64,000 nucleotides of DNA, from assembly GCF_010500955.1 (NCBI RefSeq), contig NZ_QVMJ01000003.1, forward strand, positions 400,265 to 464,264. Reading direction: 5' to 3'. Shown piece by piece: positions 29,246 through 39,257 of the stretch (positions within the stretch are counted from its first letter, which is position 1; every line of letters begins with the position of its first letter). The translations under genes and the position numbers were made by a program. The DNA is from Bacteroides sp. 519. GTDB lineage: Bacteria; Bacteroidota; Bacteroidia; Bacteroidales; Bacteroidaceae. The notes beneath the pieces are model-generated. The model had not been told where the DNA came from and made no database searches. It saw only the letters and a program-made list of their open reading frames with translations.

Positions 29246-30637
29246 TTAGTTATAAGGCGTTACCACCAACTTATACGACCCACCATTCAGCAAAGCTTCA
29301 TCAAAAGAAATAGAAACATTTTTGCTTTCACCTGGCATCAGGGTAAAATAGTCATCATTCACTATAGCAGGCAGAATACGTTCGCCATCGCTGGTGCGCA
29401 CGGCTTGAACATGTATTGCAAAAGCTACCCCTTTAGCTGTTTTGGGATGAGTAATGGTTGCCTGTATCTCTGCTTTACCTGCATTCTTCACTAGTTTGGA
29501 TGATACTTTAAGATCGGCTTTGGGCAAAGAATTTAATGCGGTGAAATCTAAACGGTCGTTACCCCGCCAGTAGTTATTCTCTGAAATTACTTTTCCTGTA
29601 CTGTCTTTCAGTTTCAGGCGGATGAAGTGAACATCAGATAGTTCTTTGCTTGGTTGAGTACCGCTAAGTACATCAAAGCTCCATAACGAATAGCCGAACC
29701 ACCAACCGCGCTCAATTCCGAACATACGTACATAACGGGCATCTACTTCGGGAAAGGTTATTTCTTCCGGACCGCCAATGCCTTCGTCTGTTTTATACAC
29801 TTCTTTCCAGTTTTGGGCATCATTAGATATCTGTATCTTATATGCTTTGCCATAAGATGCTTCCCAATCCAAACGTACACCGCCTACAGGTTGAACACTA
29901 CCCAAATCAACATATACCCATTCATTATCGGCAACAGCGGCTGCCCAACGTGTATCACTCTTGCCATCGGTCACTAACGAGGCATCGCCGTGGGTGGTAG
30001 ATGATGCATAAGCGGGTTTATTCAAAGATAGGTTTTTGCGTTCTTTATTAAAGTCAATCGCAAAGCAATCTGTTATACTGTTAGAAGGCGAATCCATGCT
30101 TACAGTTTTACTGTAAGCCGGAACAATCTTGCCATCAAGATTATAAATAGTTACTTCGGCTTGCAAACCACTCAGGTTTGTTGCAGTTGTATTTGCCACC
30201 TTTACAACGTCTGTTACCGGATTCCAAAGAATGTGTACAGGTTCGCAGGCCGATTTAACTCCCCAGTATGCACCGGTAAGATCGTAATAGTAATCATACG
30301 TTTGCCATACCATAGAAGGATAAGCCGATTGTCCCATCCAGGTCATTATTCCGGAAGCATCTTCCCACATACGATCCAGCCAACCTTCGTACATTGCTTT
30401 GTTGGATTCGATGTTGATGAATTGTGCTTTCCGGCAGAAGTCCTCAGCATTGGTTGGTTCACCGTAGCCTTTAGTTATAGAAGCTGCATACCGATCGGGG
30501 GCAGCATTGAATGCGGAAGGACCAAAGTAGTGTAGGTTCCACATATCATCACGGGGCCACCAGTTTTCCTGTGGCATAAACTTCCTGAAACTTTCGAAAG
30601 TACTACTGCGGTACCTATCTCGGTACGGAAGCCCCAA
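29246..30637 (-). CDS. GH2 glycosidase, C-terminal part after a frameshift (with discoidin-like domain)
   Basis: This is the continuation, in another reading frame, of the GH2 gene that begins at 32139; the ATG at 30637 is incidental and real homology begins near 30600 with TFESFRKFMPQENWW. It contains the end of the TIM barrel (DRMWEDASGIMTWMGQSAYP, WQTYDYYYDLTGAYWG). A F5/8-type-C-like domain follows (~residues 200-320: LVTDGKSDTRWAA, WVYVDLGSVQPVGGVRLDW, ARYVRMFG), then C-terminal Ig-like GH2 domains. Alone it lacks the catalytic glutamates and would be inactive. Together with the upstream piece it gives a ~960-residue enzyme. Confidence 0.85.
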   Translation of the reverse strand: MGLPYRDRYRSSTFESFRKFMPQENWWPRDDMWNLHYFGPSAFNAAPDRYAASITKGYGEPTNAEDFCRKAQFINIESNKAMYEGWLDRMWEDASGIMTWMGQSAYPSMVWQTYDYYYDLTGAYWGVKSACEPVHILWNPVTDVVKVANTTATNLSGLQAEVTIYNLDGKIVPAYSKTVSMDSPSNSITDCFAIDFNKERKNLSLNKPAYASSTTHGDASLVTDGKSDTRWAAAVADNEWVYVDLGSVQPVGGVRLDWEASYGKAYKIQISNDAQNWKEVYKTDEGIGGPEEITFPEVDARYVRMFGIERGWWFGYSLWSFDVLSGTQPSKELSDVHFIRLKLKDSTGKVISENNYWRGNDRLDFTALNSLPKADLKVSSKLVKNAGKAEIQATITHPKTAKGVAFAIHVQAVRTSDGERILPAIVNDDYFTLMPGESKNVSISFDEALLNGGSYKLVVTPYN

Positions 30638-32139
30638 CCGCGAGCCGGATCACCTTCCAGTCCGTCGGGGTATTTAGTGAAATAATGGCGGGCTTCAAAA
30701 GCTCCCCAAGGGCCACTGCCTGTTAGTCCGTCGGCATGTGAGTTTGCCTGAAAGTAACGGTCGCCTCCATCAAAGGTTTTGATATTTTCGGCCATCCAGC
30801 CTTCCAGCGGTGGTTGCGGGTTCGATTCGTTATCGCCGCACCATACTGCAATACTTGGGTGGTTGCGCACTCGCTTAATCTTTTCCATCATGTTATTGTT
30901 AAATACATTCAGGTCGTATGGAAGGTTGGGGTTAGAGTTAATCCAGAAATCATCCCACACCATAATACCGTACTTGTCGCAGGCTTCGTAAAACTCATCA
31001 TCGGTAGTTGAACCCAGCCAATTGCGGATCATATTGAGGTTCATTTCTTTATGAAGACGAATTTTAGTATCGTACTCTTGTCCACGGCAACGTAACATAT
31101 ACTCGGACATTCCCCAGTTGGCACCTTTAATAAATACAGGTACTCCGTTAATATGTATGTGGAAGGTATTGCCTTCTTTGTCGTACGTGTACTTTTTGAT
31201 ACCGAACTTTACATCGCGGGTTTCGGATACCTGACCGTTAACTGTTACTTCGAAGGTACAAGTATAAAGGTTAGGGTCACCATAGCCGTTAGGCCACCAA
31301 AGCTTGGGAGAATTGATACCCAATTGCGGAAAGAAGCGTTTATCGAACTTTACAAGTTTGGTAGAGTTGCCATCAATATCTACTTCCTGAGTAAATGTAA
31401 TGTTACCGGGCATAACTGTACCTTTCACTATTGCCTTACCGGATTGAGGTGCATTGTTTTTTACCTCTAACTGCACAGACAGATCGGCACGGGCATGCGA
31501 GGGAAGGTCGGTACGTATCCATGGATCAATCATGGTTACCTGTCCGGTATTGGAGAGATACACTTTATCGGTAATACCACTGTTGAGTCCGGGTACATAC
31601 GGCATCCAGTCCCAGCCTCCACTTGATAGATAATTGGGACTTCCCTGATTGGCTAGAGGCTTTTGTGGTATATGTACTAATACAGTCAGGATGTTCTTTC
31701 CCGTTTTTTTAATGATGTTGGTTACATTAAAGCGTCCGCGGTGCATAAATCCGTCCAATGTGCCGAGTGGCTGGTCATTGAGGTAAATATCTGCTTTGCG
31801 GTTTACACCATTGAAGTTGAGCCAGATTAATTCTTTGTTGAAGTTATCAGGCACAGCAAACTCTGCCCGATACCAGAAGCTGCGGTCGTATTTACTGCGG
31901 TCTACCTGATGAATATTATCACCGAAGTTAGGGTCTTTCTCAAGTCCGGCTACTACGTAAGAGTTAAATACGGTTCCCGGTACAACTGCACTTATCCATG
32001 AGGATGTGTCGGACTGAGGAGCAACCTCCCATTTTACTGCCGGGTTATCACTGTGCAGATATACATAATCTGTTTCGGTGGCCGTTGCATAGCCTGTTAC
32101 AGCTAAGGCAGCAAGAAAAAGTTTAAGTTTTTTGTTCAT
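30475..32139 (-). CDS. GH2 exo-beta-mannosidase/glucosaminidase-like enzyme, N-terminal part (frameshifted)
   Basis: A 554-codon frame with a signal peptide (LKLFLAALAVTGYATA). It has the sugar-binding domain (VYLSNTGQVTMIDPWIRTDL), an Ig-like domain and most of the TIM barrel (FIKGANWGMSEYML, NMIRNWLGSTTDDEFYEAC). The acid/base Glu is in CGDNESNP (~437) and the likely nucleophile in GFRTEIG (~505). Just after that the frame is lost (30598-30612), and the last ~45 residues are out-of-frame. The motifs resemble plant-type exo-beta-glucosaminidase/endo-beta-mannosidase enzymes. It is a middle gene of PUL 1, 24 bases after GH3. It may be a pseudogene, a sequencing error or, less likely, recoded. 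Confidence 0.85.
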   Translation of the reverse strand: MNKKLKLFLAALAVTGYATATETDYVYLHSDNPAVKWEVAPQSDTSSWISAVVPGTVFNSYVVAGLEKDPNFGDNIHQVDRSKYDRSFWYRAEFAVPDNFNKELIWLNFNGVNRKADIYLNDQPLGTLDGFMHRGRFNVTNIIKKTGKNILTVLVHIPQKPLANQGSPNYLSSGGWDWMPYVPGLNSGITDKVYLSNTGQVTMIDPWIRTDLPSHARADLSVQLEVKNNAPQSGKAIVKGTVMPGNITFTQEVDIDGNSTKLVKFDKRFFPQLGINSPKLWWPNGYGDPNLYTCTFEVTVNGQVSETRDVKFGIKKYTYDKEGNTFHIHINGVPVFIKGANWGMSEYMLRCRGQEYDTKIRLHKEMNLNMIRNWLGSTTDDEFYEACDKYGIMVWDDFWINSNPNLPYDLNVFNNNMMEKIKRVRNHPSIAVWCGDNESNPQPPLEGWMAENIKTFDGGDRYFQANSHADGLTGSGPWGAFEARHYFTKYPDGLEGDPARGWGFRTEIGTAVVLSKVSGSLCHRKTGGPVMICGTYTTLVLPHSMLPPIGMQLL

Positions 32140-32163
32140 TGATGAATGTTTAATTTATGCGAA

Positions 32164-34440
32164 TTATTTATTTACCGTAATCGTCTTCTTGAAAGCAATC
32201 CGATCCGATGAACTTCCGATTTGTATTTCAAATTCACCCGGTTCCACTACCCTATTCATTCGTGCATCATAAAGGGCTAGTTCGGCTATAGGCACTTCAA
32301 GTTGTATTTCAACTTGTTTGCCTGCTTTGATCAATTCCTTTTTAAATGCTTTCAGTTGTTGAACGGGAGTAGCTACCGAACTGATTTTATCTTTCACATA
32401 GAGTTGTATAACTTCCTTTCCATCCATGTTACCTGTATTCTCTACTTTAACGGTAGCAATAATCTTGTCATTTTCATGAAATACCGAATCATTAAGTCTA
32501 CAATCTACATAGTTGTAATTGGTGTAGCTGAGGCCATAACCAAAGTTCCACAAGGCGTAAGGTTTTTCGAAGATGTAGTGTCCTTTAGGGTCTTCTAACG
32601 AGCCGCCACTATCGAATTGTTGCTCGCGGTCAGTTGGATAATAGTTGTAGAAGCATGGAGTATTACCGGTGCTCCGTGGAAATGATACATTCAACCGTCC
32701 GGAAGGGTTTACTTTCCCGGTAAGAATATCGGCTACAGAGTTTCCTTGTTGTTCGCCTGCATACCATTGTAACAATATGGCATCTGCATTCTCTTTTGCC
32801 CACGACAGAACCATTGGTTTACCGGAAATCAAGACAACAATAAGTGGTTTGCCTGTTGCTTTAATGGCTTCTAATAGTTGTTGTTGCTTGCCGGGTAAGT
32901 CGAGCGATGAGAGGTCGAAACCTTCGCCTGCTGTTGATTTATTGGGCGAACGGCCAAGATAAGTACTTCGTGTTCCTACGGCAACAATGGCCACATCACT
33001 TTTCTTAACCAGATTTACCGCTTCCTCAATACCGCTACTGTCCTGACTCCACCAGTCGCAACCTTCGGCATGAAGTAACGAAGCTTTGTTACCAATAGCA
33101 TTATGAAGTCCTTGTAACAAGGTAACCCCTTCTTTGGTATCGCTTGTGGTCCACGCATAATCTCCGAAAACTGTTTGATTACTGTTGGGGCCCACTACCG
33201 CAATTGTTTTGTATTTAGAGAGATTCAAAGGCAGTATATTGTTTTTATTCTCCAATAAAACGGCACTCTCGTCTGCTATTTCTTTTGCCAGAGCTACCTT
33301 TTCTGCATTACGAACCACTTTATCCACCTTCTCAGGTTTGGCATCAGAGGGATTATCGAACAGGCCAAGGGCAAACTTAACTGTTAGTATCCTGCGTACT
33401 GCCTGATCAATATATTTAATATCCATCTTTCCGTTTTTCACTTGTTCGGGTAGAAGGCTGTACGACCAACCTACATTTAGATCAACTCCTGCTTCAACCG
33501 ACATTTGCGCCGCTCCGGCATCTGTGTCTGTGGCATAATGGAATGATTTCAGGCGTTCAACAGAACCCCAATCGGAATATACATATCCGTTAAAGCCCAG
33601 TTCTCCCCGCAATATATCGGTCATGTAATAAGATGAGCCCGCAGTTGCCACTCCATCGTAGGCACTGTAGGCACTCATTAAAGCTTGTGGGTTTGTTTCT
33701 TTGATAACCCGTCTGAATGGATACAGGTAAAGACTTTGCAATTCTCTTTCTCCACCACTTACATGGGCACAGTTTAATCCGCCAACAGGGGTTCCATGTG
33801 CCACAAAGTGCTTGGGCATACAGGCAACGCCTTGTTTGTGATATCCTTTTACGAAATGAATACCCATTTCGGCTATCAGGAAAGGATCTTCACCAAAAGT
33901 TTCTTCTACACGTCCCCAACGAAGTTCGCGCGTAATATCCAGTACGGGAGAAAGTACCTGACGTATTCCAATAACGCGGGCTTCTTCTCCGGCAGCCTCC
34001 GTCATTCGTTGTATCAGTGCAAGATTGAATGTACTTCCTTGTGCTATAGCATGAGGAAAAAGGGTGCATTCATTTTGCAAAACACCCTGAATACCTTCGG
34101 CAGCGGTTATAAGAGGAATACCCAGACGGGTATTATTGAGCATATACTTCTGAAGGTTGTAGTACATTTCGGCACATTCCCGGGCAGTCATTCCCATCTC
34201 ATGGGTACAGCCGTAGCTATTGCCTTGGAATATCTTTTCTATTTCATCCTTTTTTCCTGCCGGCTTGTTTTCCATTTGATATACCTTCTCTTCAAGCGTC
34301 ATTCGGCTCAACAGATCGTCTACCCGCTTTTCGATGGGTGCGTTTTTATCTTTGTATAAGGGGATATTGCTTTTTTGAGCAAAAGCCGGGCTAGCGATTA
34401 GGGGTAGTCCGGTTATTATTAATAGAGAGAGTGTTTTCAT
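32164..34440 (-). CDS. GH3 beta-glycosidase (beta-glucosidase/xylosidase-like)
   Basis: A 758-residue secreted GH3 enzyme with signal peptide MKTLSLLIITGLPLIASPAFA. The ATG at 34440 is preferred over one 69 bases upstream, because the extension would be encoded by the palindromic repeat. Domain 1 runs from KRVDDLLSRMTLEEKVYQM, with KHFVAHGTP for substrate contacts; the nucleophile Asp near 290 is in YSDWGSVERL. The C-terminal sandwich holds FAVGTRSTYLG-like and WYAGEQQG segments, and a fibronectin III-like domain ends the protein (VENTGNMDGKEVIQLYV). It probably trims oligosaccharides in the periplasm as part of PUL 1. The exact linkage is not predictable from sequence. Confidence 0.92.
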   Translation of the reverse strand: MKTLSLLIITGLPLIASPAFAQKSNIPLYKDKNAPIEKRVDDLLSRMTLEEKVYQMENKPAGKKDEIEKIFQGNSYGCTHEMGMTARECAEMYYNLQKYMLNNTRLGIPLITAAEGIQGVLQNECTLFPHAIAQGSTFNLALIQRMTEAAGEEARVIGIRQVLSPVLDITRELRWGRVEETFGEDPFLIAEMGIHFVKGYHKQGVACMPKHFVAHGTPVGGLNCAHVSGGERELQSLYLYPFRRVIKETNPQALMSAYSAYDGVATAGSSYYMTDILRGELGFNGYVYSDWGSVERLKSFHYATDTDAGAAQMSVEAGVDLNVGWSYSLLPEQVKNGKMDIKYIDQAVRRILTVKFALGLFDNPSDAKPEKVDKVVRNAEKVALAKEIADESAVLLENKNNILPLNLSKYKTIAVVGPNSNQTVFGDYAWTTSDTKEGVTLLQGLHNAIGNKASLLHAEGCDWWSQDSSGIEEAVNLVKKSDVAIVAVGTRSTYLGRSPNKSTAGEGFDLSSLDLPGKQQQLLEAIKATGKPLIVVLISGKPMVLSWAKENADAILLQWYAGEQQGNSVADILTGKVNPSGRLNVSFPRSTGNTPCFYNYYPTDREQQFDSGGSLEDPKGHYIFEKPYALWNFGYGLSYTNYNYVDCRLNDSVFHENDKIIATVKVENTGNMDGKEVIQLYVKDKISSVATPVQQLKAFKKELIKAGKQVEIQLEVPIAELALYDARMNRVVEPGEFEIQIGSSSDRIAFKKTITVNK

Positions 34441-34464
34441 TATGGTAATTGTTTTCCTATTTAG

Positions 34465-34567
34465 AAGGCCAACGGCCTTTACCCAATAGCGTAGGGCAAA
34501 GCCCTGCATAACATATTTGGAAACGTAGGGCTTTGCCCTACGCTATTGCAATGAGGCCGTTGGCCTC
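34465..34567. repeat. Nested palindromic element, copy 2 (short form)
   Basis: AAGGCCAACGGCCTT (34465-34479) pairs with GAGGCCGTTGGCCTC (34553-34567), and GCGTAGGGCAAAGCCCTGC pairs with CGTAGGGCTTTGCCCTACG inside it. The inner GACCCC palindromes present at 6.0 and 39.3 kb are absent. It lies between susD and the GH3 gene of PUL 1. Confidence 0.85.
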
Positions 34568-34570
34568 TCT

Positions 34571-36118
34571 TTACTTATTGTACCCCGGATTCTGATCCTC
34601 TGCCGATATATCCGGATTCTCTTTTATCTCTGTATCGGGTATCGGGTATCTTACATGATAATCCTGAATAGCATTGGCTTTTTTAACCGATGGGTTACGT
34701 TCCTTGGCATACTCAATAAGCTTGCCTGTACGAATAAGGTCTATCCGTCGCCAGCCTTCAAAGCAAAGTTCGCGTACGCGTTCGGTCAGAATATTGGTGC
34801 GGAACTCATCTTGCGACATGCTTGTACTCCACTTCATTTCTTCGGGTAGTGTTCCTCCCCATGCACGGGTTCTGATTTTGTCATTAACTTCGTTAACTGC
34901 TTCGGATGTGTGGCCTAACTCGTTCAAACATTCGGCATGACAAAGAATTGCATCGGCCAAACGTAGATAAGCAAAATGCTTACCCGATTCCCAAGGCTGA
35001 CTATCTTCTACATTGGTACGAATATCTTCGAACTTCTTTATGTGTGGCAACAGTTCATCGCCCGATCCGCCTTCCATCGGTTTTGCCGGTTCTCCTTCGT
35101 ATGTAAAATCGTAACGGATGCTCTCCTCTTTTCGTTGGTCACCCTCTTCCCAAACGCCACCATCTTTTATATCCGAATAAGCATAAGGTGTAGGTACAAT
35201 CATGTCCCAGCCAGCAAACCAGCAGATTGATCCAAAGCTTCTGAATGCTGCTCCCGAACCAAGGTCATTCATCCAGTGGTTACAGTTGGGCCAGCCTTTA
35301 CGGAACTGGAACTCAAATATTGACTCGGCACAATTAGGTTGGTCAACATCCCAAAGGTCGGAGAAAGAAGGCATCAATGAGAATTTAGGCATTACTTTCT
35401 CAAAGCACTCTCTTGCTTTGTCAAAGTCGCGAAGGCCGGTTTCTACCGGAGCCGACATATACGCTTTTCCCAACATCACCCATCCGGCCCAACAGGTAGC
35501 ACGCTTTTTGTCGCTTTGTGTTTCGGGCATATTATTAGCAGCCACTTCCAAATCATTGATAATAAACTCCCAAACATCTTTCAGTGGTTGGCGGCCATAA
35601 CCCAGCTCGTTGGCTCTTGCCATATCAATAATGGGTACTTCGCCCCAAAGCAATGCCAGTTCGTACGTAAATGTACCACGAATAAAGCTGGCCTCACCCA
35701 ACAGGTTCTTTGCTTTGGCCGGTTCTTCTTCCGTCATGCTTAGGGCATAGATTGCTTTAGCGGCTGCTGTTACTACAGGCCATCTGTTAGACCACTGCTC
35801 GGCTAGTTTTTCGTTTCCGGCCATCAAACCGTTATAGCTGTCCATGTATAGGAATGGTGGATTTTCCCAAAGTTGGCGTTCGCCCCCTTTGGTTTCGTCG
35901 ATACCAAAATTAAACATCAGGCTACCACGTCCTTTTTTTACTTCAATCAGTGAGTTATAAAGCCCGATAACAAGAGGTTCTATGTTTTCGATCTTTGCAA
36001 AAACCGCTTCTTCGGTCATTGCTGTTTTTGATTCCTGATCCAGAAAGTCTGAACAAGAAGTACCTGCAATGGAGAAAGCCAGTGCACAGGCAATTGTTTT
36101 TATAGTATATCTTTTCAT
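34571..36118 (-). CDS. SusD-like surface glycan-binding lipoprotein, PUL 1
   Basis: A 515-residue SusD/RagB family protein. The lipoprotein signal has the lipobox around GTSCSDFLDQE (Cys22). The N-terminal SusD-like domain includes AEQWSNRWPVVTAA and SFIRGTFTYELALLWGEVPI (TPR-like helices), and the C-terminal region carries YLRLADAILCHAECLNELG, ELCFEGWRRIDLIRTGK and the closing YPIPDTEIKENPDI...NPGY, all typical. It forms the lid over the SusC channel and binds glycan at the cell surface. It follows susC by 59 bases; a GCCACTTCGTGGC hairpin (36153-36165) lies between, which might set the susC/susD expression ratio. Confidence 0.96.
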   Translation of the reverse strand: MKRYTIKTIACALAFSIAGTSCSDFLDQESKTAMTEEAVFAKIENIEPLVIGLYNSLIEVKKGRGSLMFNFGIDETKGGERQLWENPPFLYMDSYNGLMAGNEKLAEQWSNRWPVVTAAAKAIYALSMTEEEPAKAKNLLGEASFIRGTFTYELALLWGEVPIIDMARANELGYGRQPLKDVWEFIINDLEVAANNMPETQSDKKRATCWAGWVMLGKAYMSAPVETGLRDFDKARECFEKVMPKFSLMPSFSDLWDVDQPNCAESIFEFQFRKGWPNCNHWMNDLGSGAAFRSFGSICWFAGWDMIVPTPYAYSDIKDGGVWEEGDQRKEESIRYDFTYEGEPAKPMEGGSGDELLPHIKKFEDIRTNVEDSQPWESGKHFAYLRLADAILCHAECLNELGHTSEAVNEVNDKIRTRAWGGTLPEEMKWSTSMSQDEFRTNILTERVRELCFEGWRRIDLIRTGKLIEYAKERNPSVKKANAIQDYHVRYPIPDTEIKENPDISAEDQNPGYNK

Positions 36119-36177
36119 AATAATATTAAGTAAGTGTTCATTAAGTTAAGTTGCCACTTCGTGGCGAATGGATACAA

Positions 36178-39100
36178 TTAGAAACTTAGGTTAATACCAA
36201 AAGTGTACATGCGTGTAGGTGGATACCAGTCGCCTGTTTCAGGATCGTAGCCGCCATAGTTGGTAATGCAGAACAAGTTCGATCCAGTAGCATATATCCG
36301 TACACGGTCAAGGAATAGCTTATCTGCAACCTTTTTGGGTAAAGTGTAGGCAAGTGTTAATGACGATAAACGAAGGAACGAAGCATTCTGTACACTATAA
36401 TCCGAATCGCCTACTCCGAAGCGTGGATAACTGTAGCCACCAATCACCTTGGGAATATTGGTGTTTGTGTTTTCTGGTGTCCAGGCATTGAGCAGGTCTT
36501 TGCCGGCAATACCTGTACCTACACTACTCATCAGCGTTTCATAGTACGAACTCAGTTTTTTGGCTCCATAAGAGTAATTGAAAACAGCGTTGAATTCAAA
36601 ACCTTTGTAAGAAAGATCGGTAGAGAAACCTCCATAGAACTTCGGATCGGTAGAGCCTACCACATATTTATCGGCCTCGGTAATCGTTTTGCTACCATCG
36701 GCATCTATAACATACAGGTCGCCCGGATTCACATTGCGGCCATTAAAGTTGATTTTGCTTAACCATTCCATATCGGCAAGTTGTGCCACACCACCCGATT
36801 TATATGTATAAATGGTATTACGGGATTTGCCAATAAACAAGTTTCCTTCTTTCTCTACATCCTGATTACTGTTTACATTATACAACACATCCGATTCTCC
36901 AAACAGTTTGGTTACCTTGTTTCTATCGGCCGAGATGTTTCCGGAGAAGTTCCATTGCAGGTCTTTTGTTTGGATAATAGCAGCGTTTAACGACAGTTCA
37001 ATACCTTTATTTTCAATTGCTCCGATATTCTCGAAAGCTTCTCTGTAGCCCGATGTTGTAGGTAACGAACGTTTCATTAACAAATCGTCGTTCTTAATAT
37101 AGAATGCATCGATAGAAGCACGAAGCCGGTTATTCAGGAATGCCATATCAACACCCACATTCAACTGTTTCTGTTTTTCCCAGGTAATATCAATGGTTCC
37201 GCGGCGACCGTTAGAGGTATAGGCTACCTGATTGTCTTTGATAGATGGATAATAAAGGCTGCGGTAAGCAAAATTATCAATATTCTGATTCCCTACAATA
37301 CCGTATCCAACACGTAGTTTGAGGATATCAAACACTTTTTGATCTTGCATAAAGCTTTCGCCGGTAACATTCCACGCAGCCGAGAACGAAGGGAAAATAC
37401 CCCATTGATGCCCCCGTGCAAATTTAGATGAGCCATCGTAACGTGCTGTTGCTGTAAGGTAATACCTTTGTGCATAGTTGTAGTTAACACGCAACAAGTA
37501 AGCAGCAAGTGTTTCGGTAATAAAGTCCGATCCCATACCTAACTGTTCCTTATCCGATCCACTACCAATGTTATGGTACGAGAAATCGTCGGTTGCAAAA
37601 CCACGGGTATCCAGGTATGTATATGCGCGGCTTGTTTTGCTCATACTGGTACCAACCAATCCGGTTATGCTGTGGTTGTTTATTTGGGTATCGTAACTAA
37701 TGGTATTGTCCCATTGCCAGTTAGTACGGCCGTCTTTGTTGTGTTTGGCTTCACCACCCATTCCATAACGAGTTGATTCGTAAATAGCTTTCGGAGTGTA
37801 TTTATATGTTGCCTGCTCCACATAATCAAGCGAGAAGGTTGAACGGATATTCAATCCTTTCAGAGGGTTAATGTTGATGAAGTTTGAAGACAATAAGCGG
37901 TTCCTTATACGGTCGTTATCAACCTTCAACGAATTGATAGGATTAAAGAATTCTTCATTTACTTTACTTCCATACGACAATAAAGCCAAATCAGAATCAA
38001 TTGGTTGCAAGGGGTTACCGTTACGGGCGTTAGAGAATACATAATCATCGACCATAGCATCTTCTGTACGGGTAAAAGATGTATTGGTACCTACTTTAAG
38101 CCACGATTTTATTTGATGATCGGCATTGATACGACCTGTATAGCGGGTTTGACTTACATTCTTTACTACTCCTTTCAGATCGAAATATCCAAAACTCAGA
38201 TAATACGAACCTTTATCGGTTCCATTCGAGAAGCTCACCGAATGACTTTGCTGTATACCAGTGCGGGTTACCTGATCCAACCAGTTATAGTTCTTTCCAT
38301 TTTTGTACGACTCGCGTTCAAAGTCAACAAATACATCGTTCGATCCGTTTAATACATCTGTTTCAAACTCATTCCAGTTGCTGTTTGGGTTTTGAATCAT
38401 GTATCCGTTGAAGTAGGCGGTTTGTCGGAGTTCATAAAGTTGTTTCCCGTTAAGTGTTTCGGGTGTATTGGCAAACTCCTGAAAACCTACCCAACCATCG
38501 TATGTTATCTTACCTTCTCCTCTTTGTCCTTTCTTAGTGGTTATCAATACAACACCATTCGATCCGCGCGATCCGTATAAGGCTGTTGCCGAAGCATCTT
38601 TCATTACCTCAATAGAAGCTACGTCATTGATGTTAAGACTATTAAACCCGGCGTAGTTGTTATCCATAACCAAACCATCTACAACATAAATCGGGTCTGT
38701 GCCTGTATTAATGGTATTGATACCACGTATACGGATGGAGGTATCGTCGCCCGGACGGGTTCCGCTTTGCACTAGTACACCGGCTACACGTCCTTGCAAT
38801 GCTTGTGTTACATTGGTTACAGGGCGTTCGGTAAGTGTTTTTGCATTTACGCTACCTACAGCTCCGGTAAGATCGCTCTTTTTAAAGGAGGCTCCCACCA
38901 CTACTACTTCTTCCAGAAGCTCCGAATCGGGTTTCATGGTTACGTTAATTACCCGTTGTCCGTTTACCTTTATCTCTTGAGGTATGTAGCCAAGATAGCT
39001 GAATACAAGAATTGCATCCGGACTCACCGTAATGGAGTATTGCCCGTTAAGATCGGTTATGGTTCCGTTAGATGTACCTTTCACCTGCACATTACCTCCA

Positions 39101-39219
39101 ATCATCGTTTCGGATGTGGCTGCATCGGTTAGTGTACCTGTTACTGTTATATTCTGGGCGGAGAGGCCGTAACTCCAGAATATAAGCATCATTAAAGTTA
39201 AAAGCTTTACTTTTTTCAT
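36178..39219 (-). CDS. SusC-like TonB-dependent outer-membrane transporter, PUL 1
   Basis: A 1013-residue SusC/RagA family protein. After the signal peptide (LTLMMLIFWSYGLSAQ) come a carboxypeptidase-like regulatory domain (ITVTGTLTDAATSETMIGG) and a TonB-box-like VVVGASFKKSDLTGAV region. The plug domain has DPIYVVDGLVMDN, VMKDASATALYGSRGSNGV and ITTKKGQ, followed by a 22-strand barrel ending in YTFGINLSF. It imports oligosaccharides across the outer membrane with the adjacent SusD. It lies downstream of the alpha-galactosidase gene, separated by the large palindromic element at 39258-39442, so it may have its own start of transcription, but I saw no consensus promoter. Confidence 0.97.
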   Translation of the reverse strand: MKKVKLLTLMMLIFWSYGLSAQNITVTGTLTDAATSETMIGGNVQVKGTSNGTITDLNGQYSITVSPDAILVFSYLGYIPQEIKVNGQRVINVTMKPDSELLEEVVVVGASFKKSDLTGAVGSVNAKTLTERPVTNVTQALQGRVAGVLVQSGTRPGDDTSIRIRGINTINTGTDPIYVVDGLVMDNNYAGFNSLNINDVASIEVMKDASATALYGSRGSNGVVLITTKKGQRGEGKITYDGWVGFQEFANTPETLNGKQLYELRQTAYFNGYMIQNPNSNWNEFETDVLNGSNDVFVDFERESYKNGKNYNWLDQVTRTGIQQSHSVSFSNGTDKGSYYLSFGYFDLKGVVKNVSQTRYTGRINADHQIKSWLKVGTNTSFTRTEDAMVDDYVFSNARNGNPLQPIDSDLALLSYGSKVNEEFFNPINSLKVDNDRIRNRLLSSNFININPLKGLNIRSTFSLDYVEQATYKYTPKAIYESTRYGMGGEAKHNKDGRTNWQWDNTISYDTQINNHSITGLVGTSMSKTSRAYTYLDTRGFATDDFSYHNIGSGSDKEQLGMGSDFITETLAAYLLRVNYNYAQRYYLTATARYDGSSKFARGHQWGIFPSFSAAWNVTGESFMQDQKVFDILKLRVGYGIVGNQNIDNFAYRSLYYPSIKDNQVAYTSNGRRGTIDITWEKQKQLNVGVDMAFLNNRLRASIDAFYIKNDDLLMKRSLPTTSGYREAFENIGAIENKGIELSLNAAIIQTKDLQWNFSGNISADRNKVTKLFGESDVLYNVNSNQDVEKEGNLFIGKSRNTIYTYKSGGVAQLADMEWLSKINFNGRNVNPGDLYVIDADGSKTITEADKYVVGSTDPKFYGGFSTDLSYKGFEFNAVFNYSYGAKKLSSYYETLMSSVGTGIAGKDLLNAWTPENTNTNIPKVIGGYSYPRFGVGDSDYSVQNASFLRLSSLTLAYTLPKKVADKLFLDRVRIYATGSNLFCITNYGGYDPETGDWYPPTRMYTFGINLSF

Positions 39220-39257
39220 ACTACATTATATTAAAGTTAAAGTGAGTTATTCTATCT

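Noticed and set aside
30475..30637. Two separate overlapping GH2 genes
   Set aside because: The overlap region is homologous in only one frame on each side of ~30600; a frameshift in one gene explains both frames.
33796..34359. 187-codon plus-strand open frame
   Set aside because: It is antisense to the GH3 gene, which has clear family motifs throughout.
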